Positions 62,194 through 64,000 of a stretch of 64,000 nucleotides of DNA are shown one piece after another (position 1 is the first letter of the stretch; each line of letters starts with the position of its first letter). The notes under the pieces were generated by a model. That model saw only the letters and a program-made list of their open reading frames with translations. It did not search any database and had not been told where the DNA came from. This DNA is from Lysobacter_L cavernae. GTDB taxonomy: Bacteria; Pseudomonadota; Gammaproteobacteria; Xanthomonadales; Xanthomonadaceae. Both the position numbers and the translations under genes were made by a program. The stretch covers positions 1 to 64,000 of the forward strand of contig NZ_JBHRXK010000007.1 in the NCBI RefSeq assembly GCF_042648505.1, in the 5' to 3' direction.

Positions 62194-62751
62194 ATGTATT
62201 CCCGCAGCAGCGAACCCGTCCGTTTCGAGCGCGATTGCGCCGTCGTCCTCGTGCCGCAGGGCGAGCAGGTGACGTTGCCCGCGGGCAGCGTCGGCTACAT
62301 CACCCAGGCGCTCGGTGGCAGTTACACCGTGTTCGTCGAAGGCAACCTGTTCCGCATTGCCGGCAAGGACGCCGACGCGATCGGCAAGGAGCCGCCGGAG
62401 CCGCTGGAGCTGCCCGCCGGCGCCGACGATGAGGCGGTCGAGCAACTGGTGTGGCGGCAGCTGCGCACCTGCTTCGACCCCGAGATCCCGATCAACGTGG
62501 TCGATCTGGGCCTGGTCTACGAGGCCCAGATCAGGCCGCATCCCGAGCAGTCCGGGCAGCGCCGGGTCGAGGTCCGCATGACCCTGACCGCGCCCGCCTG
62601 CGGCATGGGCGACATCCTGGTGTCGGACGTGCGCGACAAGCTCGAGATGATCCCGACCGTGGCCGAGGCCGATGTCGAGCTGGTGTTCGACCCGCCGTGG
62701 AACCGCACCATGATGTCCGAGGCGGCCCGGCTCGAAACCGGCATGCTCTGA
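62194..62751 (+). CDS. sufT: SufT, DUF59/MIP18-type iron-sulfur assembly factor
   Basis: The 185-residue protein has an N-terminal beta-rich part (VLVPQGEQVTLPAGSVGYITQ) and the DUF59 domain with WRQLRTCFDPEIPINVVDLG, then the Cys-containing TAPACGMGDILVSDVR and VELVFDPPWNRTMMSEAARL. This two-part form is annotated as putative SufT, needed for Fe-S maturation in several bacteria. In Xanthomonadales it often stands near suf genes; none is visible here. Confidence 0.9.
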   Translation: MYSRSSEPVRFERDCAVVLVPQGEQVTLPAGSVGYITQALGGSYTVFVEGNLFRIAGKDADAIGKEPPEPLELPAGADDEAVEQLVWRQLRTCFDPEIPINVVDLGLVYEAQIRPHPEQSGQRRVEVRMTLTAPACGMGDILVSDVRDKLEMIPTVAEADVELVFDPPWNRTMMSEAARLETGML

Positions 62752-63278
62752 CGGCGGTGGCCGTCCGGCGGGCCCGGCCCGCCTTGTCTCCTGGCAAATC
62801 CTCATCGCGCGCCCGATCCGCGCCGGCAGCGCGTGCCTGTTGCTTGCCTTTCCAGCAGGTGCGAATTCGTGACCAGCGTCGCACTGTGCGGCTTTGCCGC
62901 TTTGGCTGTGTCGGTTGGCGGTAGGGGGCGGCCGGTGTCCCCGCGTTGCGGGAGGTTGGAAGCGGAGGGGGCCGCTGCCGACTCCGCCGCGGCGCCGGGC
63001 CGTTCGGAGGCGCATTACCCGGCGCGCAGGAACCCGCTTGCGCCCGGCTGCGACGTGTCATCCCTCTCTCTCCCACGTCGCAGACCGGTCGCAGGCGCAT
63101 GTCCGTCGTGACGGGGCTGGCCGCAGCACGGCTGCGGCTCCGGTGATGTCCGTTCGCCTCATCCGGTCGCCACGGCGGCGGGCTGGTCGCAGCGCCGCTC
63201 GGTGACTGCGCACCGGTACCCCGCGACGTGGCCTCGGGTGGTCATCCATCACGCGGTTTCATTTCGGGGGTTTCACAG
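62752..63278. other. Long gap upstream of the S8 protease
   Basis: No convincing gene. It includes an inverted repeat with a pyrimidine-rich loop at 63048-63083, a GCCGCAG/CTGCGGC hairpin at 63119-63137, and three copies of ATGTCCGT (near 63100, 63147 and 63279, the last being the protease start), the last two within a shared GATGTCCGTTCG. This looks like a long structured leader for the secreted protease. Confidence 0.5.
63048..63083 (+). promoter_or_regulatory. Hairpin with CU-rich loop in the protease leader
   Basis: CTGCGACGTG and CACGTCGCAG form ten perfect pairs around a 16-base loop rich in C and T (TCCCTCTCTCTCC). It lies 196 bases before the protease start. The loop is complementary to purine-rich ribosome binding sites. 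Function unknown. Confidence 0.55.
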
Positions 63279-64000
63279 ATGTCCGTTCGTTGTCAGCGTC
63301 GTCTCCGCATGCATGCACTCGCCACGGCCACCGTGGTCGCGTTGTCTTCCACGCTCGCCGTGCCGGCCTTCGCCCAGCAGGCCCGCATCAACCTGTCCGG
63401 CCTGGAGGCCGGCACCAGCCACGATCGCTTCATCGTCAAGTACAAGGACGGCAGCGCCAGCCGGAGCAACGCGGCCACGCTGCAGCGCTCGCTGAGCTCG
63501 GCCGCAACCGCCAGCCTGGGTGCCGGCAAGGCGCCGGGGCTCCAGCACCTGCGCCGTACCGCCACGGGCGCCGACGTGGTCCGTGCCTCGCGCAAGCTCG
63601 ACCGGGCCGAGGCGGAGACGCTGATGCGCCAGATCGCGGCCGGCCCGGACGTCGACTACGTCGAGGTCGACAAGCTCAACAAGCCGCTGCTGACCCCCAA
63701 CGACACCAGCTACAGCCAGCAGTGGGGCTACCAGGACGCCGACGCCGGCATCCGCGCCAACGAGGCCTGGGACGTCACCACCGGCAGCGGCGCGGTGGTC
63801 GCGGTGCTCGACACCGGCATCACCAACCACAGTGACCTCAACGCCAACGTCCTGCCCGGTTACGACTTCATCATCGACACCAGCGTGTCCAACGACGGCA
63901 ACGGCCGTGACGCCGACCCGAGCGATCCGGGCGACTGGATCACCGCCAACCAGTGCGGTGGCACGCATGCGGCGCAGAACTCGAGCTGGCACGGCACCCA
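63279..64000 (+). CDS. Secreted S8 (subtilisin-like) serine protease, cut by window edge
   Basis: At least 240 residues are present. A signal peptide ends VPAFAQQ, then a prodomain (FIVKYKDGSASRSNAATL, DVDYVEVDKLNKPL) is followed by the protease domain. Catalytic Asp178 is in VVAVLDTGITNHSDLN and His238 in SWHGTH, the last residues in the window; the Ser lies beyond. The pattern is that of Lysobacter/Xanthomonas extracellular proteases, exported by Sec and then the type II system. GGGGG is nine bases before ATG 63279. Confidence 0.92.
   Translation, partial: MSVRCQRRLRMHALATATVVALSSTLAVPAFAQQARINLSGLEAGTSHDRFIVKYKDGSASRSNAATLQRSLSSAATASLGAGKAPGLQHLRRTATGADVVRASRKLDRAEAETLMRQIAAGPDVDYVEVDKLNKPLLTPNDTSYSQQWGYQDADAGIRANEAWDVTTGSGAVVAVLDTGITNHSDLNANVLPGYDFIIDTSVSNDGNGRDADPSDPGDWITANQCGGTHAAQNSSWHGT

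Overview
The window looks like chromosome of a high-GC gammaproteobacterium of the Lysobacteraceae/Xanthomonadaceae (Lysobacter/Luteimonas type). Clues are the very high GC of nearly every gene, the OxyR/AhpC/AhpF arrangement with a Xanthomonas-like AhpC, the lptD-surA-pdxA-rsmA-apaG-apaH gene order, a large TonB-dependent receptor inside a sugar-use locus, GTCATTCCCGC-type palindromic repeats, and a secreted S8 protease at the right edge. The family-level assignment is inference; there is no rRNA or other marker in the window. I saw no tRNA, rRNA, CRISPR array, insertion sequence, prophage or replication origin.

Layout. 1-1.4 kb: a heptanucleotide tandem repeat runs up to the start of a MacB/FtsX-type ABC permease. 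1.6-15.3 kb: a carbohydrate locus with a GH97 glycosidase, a GH2 mannosidase-like enzyme with an added LamG-like domain, an FHS-type sugar permease, a TonB-dependent receptor, a PfkB sugar kinase, an AGE-family mannose isomerase-like enzyme and a LacI regulator. Four copies of a GGTAACGTTACC-like palindrome stand before the promoters. Together they read as a pathway: oligosaccharide uptake across the outer membrane, release of galactose and mannose, mannose import, mannose to fructose, fructose to fructose-6-phosphate. 15.4-24.9 kb: isoaspartyl peptidase, VOC and ABM proteins, DgkA, TerC, LemA plus two TPM proteins, Lgt, ThyA and FolA. 23.6-30.7 kb (minus strand): apaH, apaG, rsmA, pdxA, surA, lptD with start-stop overlaps. 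30.8-41.7 kb: MsrB, an HDAC-like deacetylase, PduO adenosyltransferase, UbiH and a UbiI-like hydroxylase, RlmM, a deaminase, GlnS, Apt and MsrA. 41.7-45.3 kb: oxyR, ahpF, ahpC with an OxyR-type site before ahpC. 45.4-51.9 kb: PrmC, proline iminopeptidase, Nudix hydrolase, 5'-3' exonuclease, nitroreductase and DUF1631.

51.9-57.7 kb is the most unusual part. The transhydrogenase genes are split: pntAA lies about 3 kb from pntAB-pntB. Between them are (i) a lower-GC stretch with two unrecognised ORFs and two copies of a sequence closely resembling the left half of an integron attC site, and (ii) a minus-strand sigma factor operon. 57.7-62.1 kb holds two paralogous membrane proteins around an AraC regulator, with a divergent MocR-type regulator whose promoter carries clustered ATTGG/CCAAT motifs. 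62.2-64 kb: SufT, a 527-base structured gap and the beginning of an S8 protease cut by the window edge.

Starts were set by Shine-Dalgarno match, signal peptide position, overlap with the previous stop, and in OxyR by exact agreement of the redox cysteine numbering. All functions are from reading sequence and motif recall; no database search was run.
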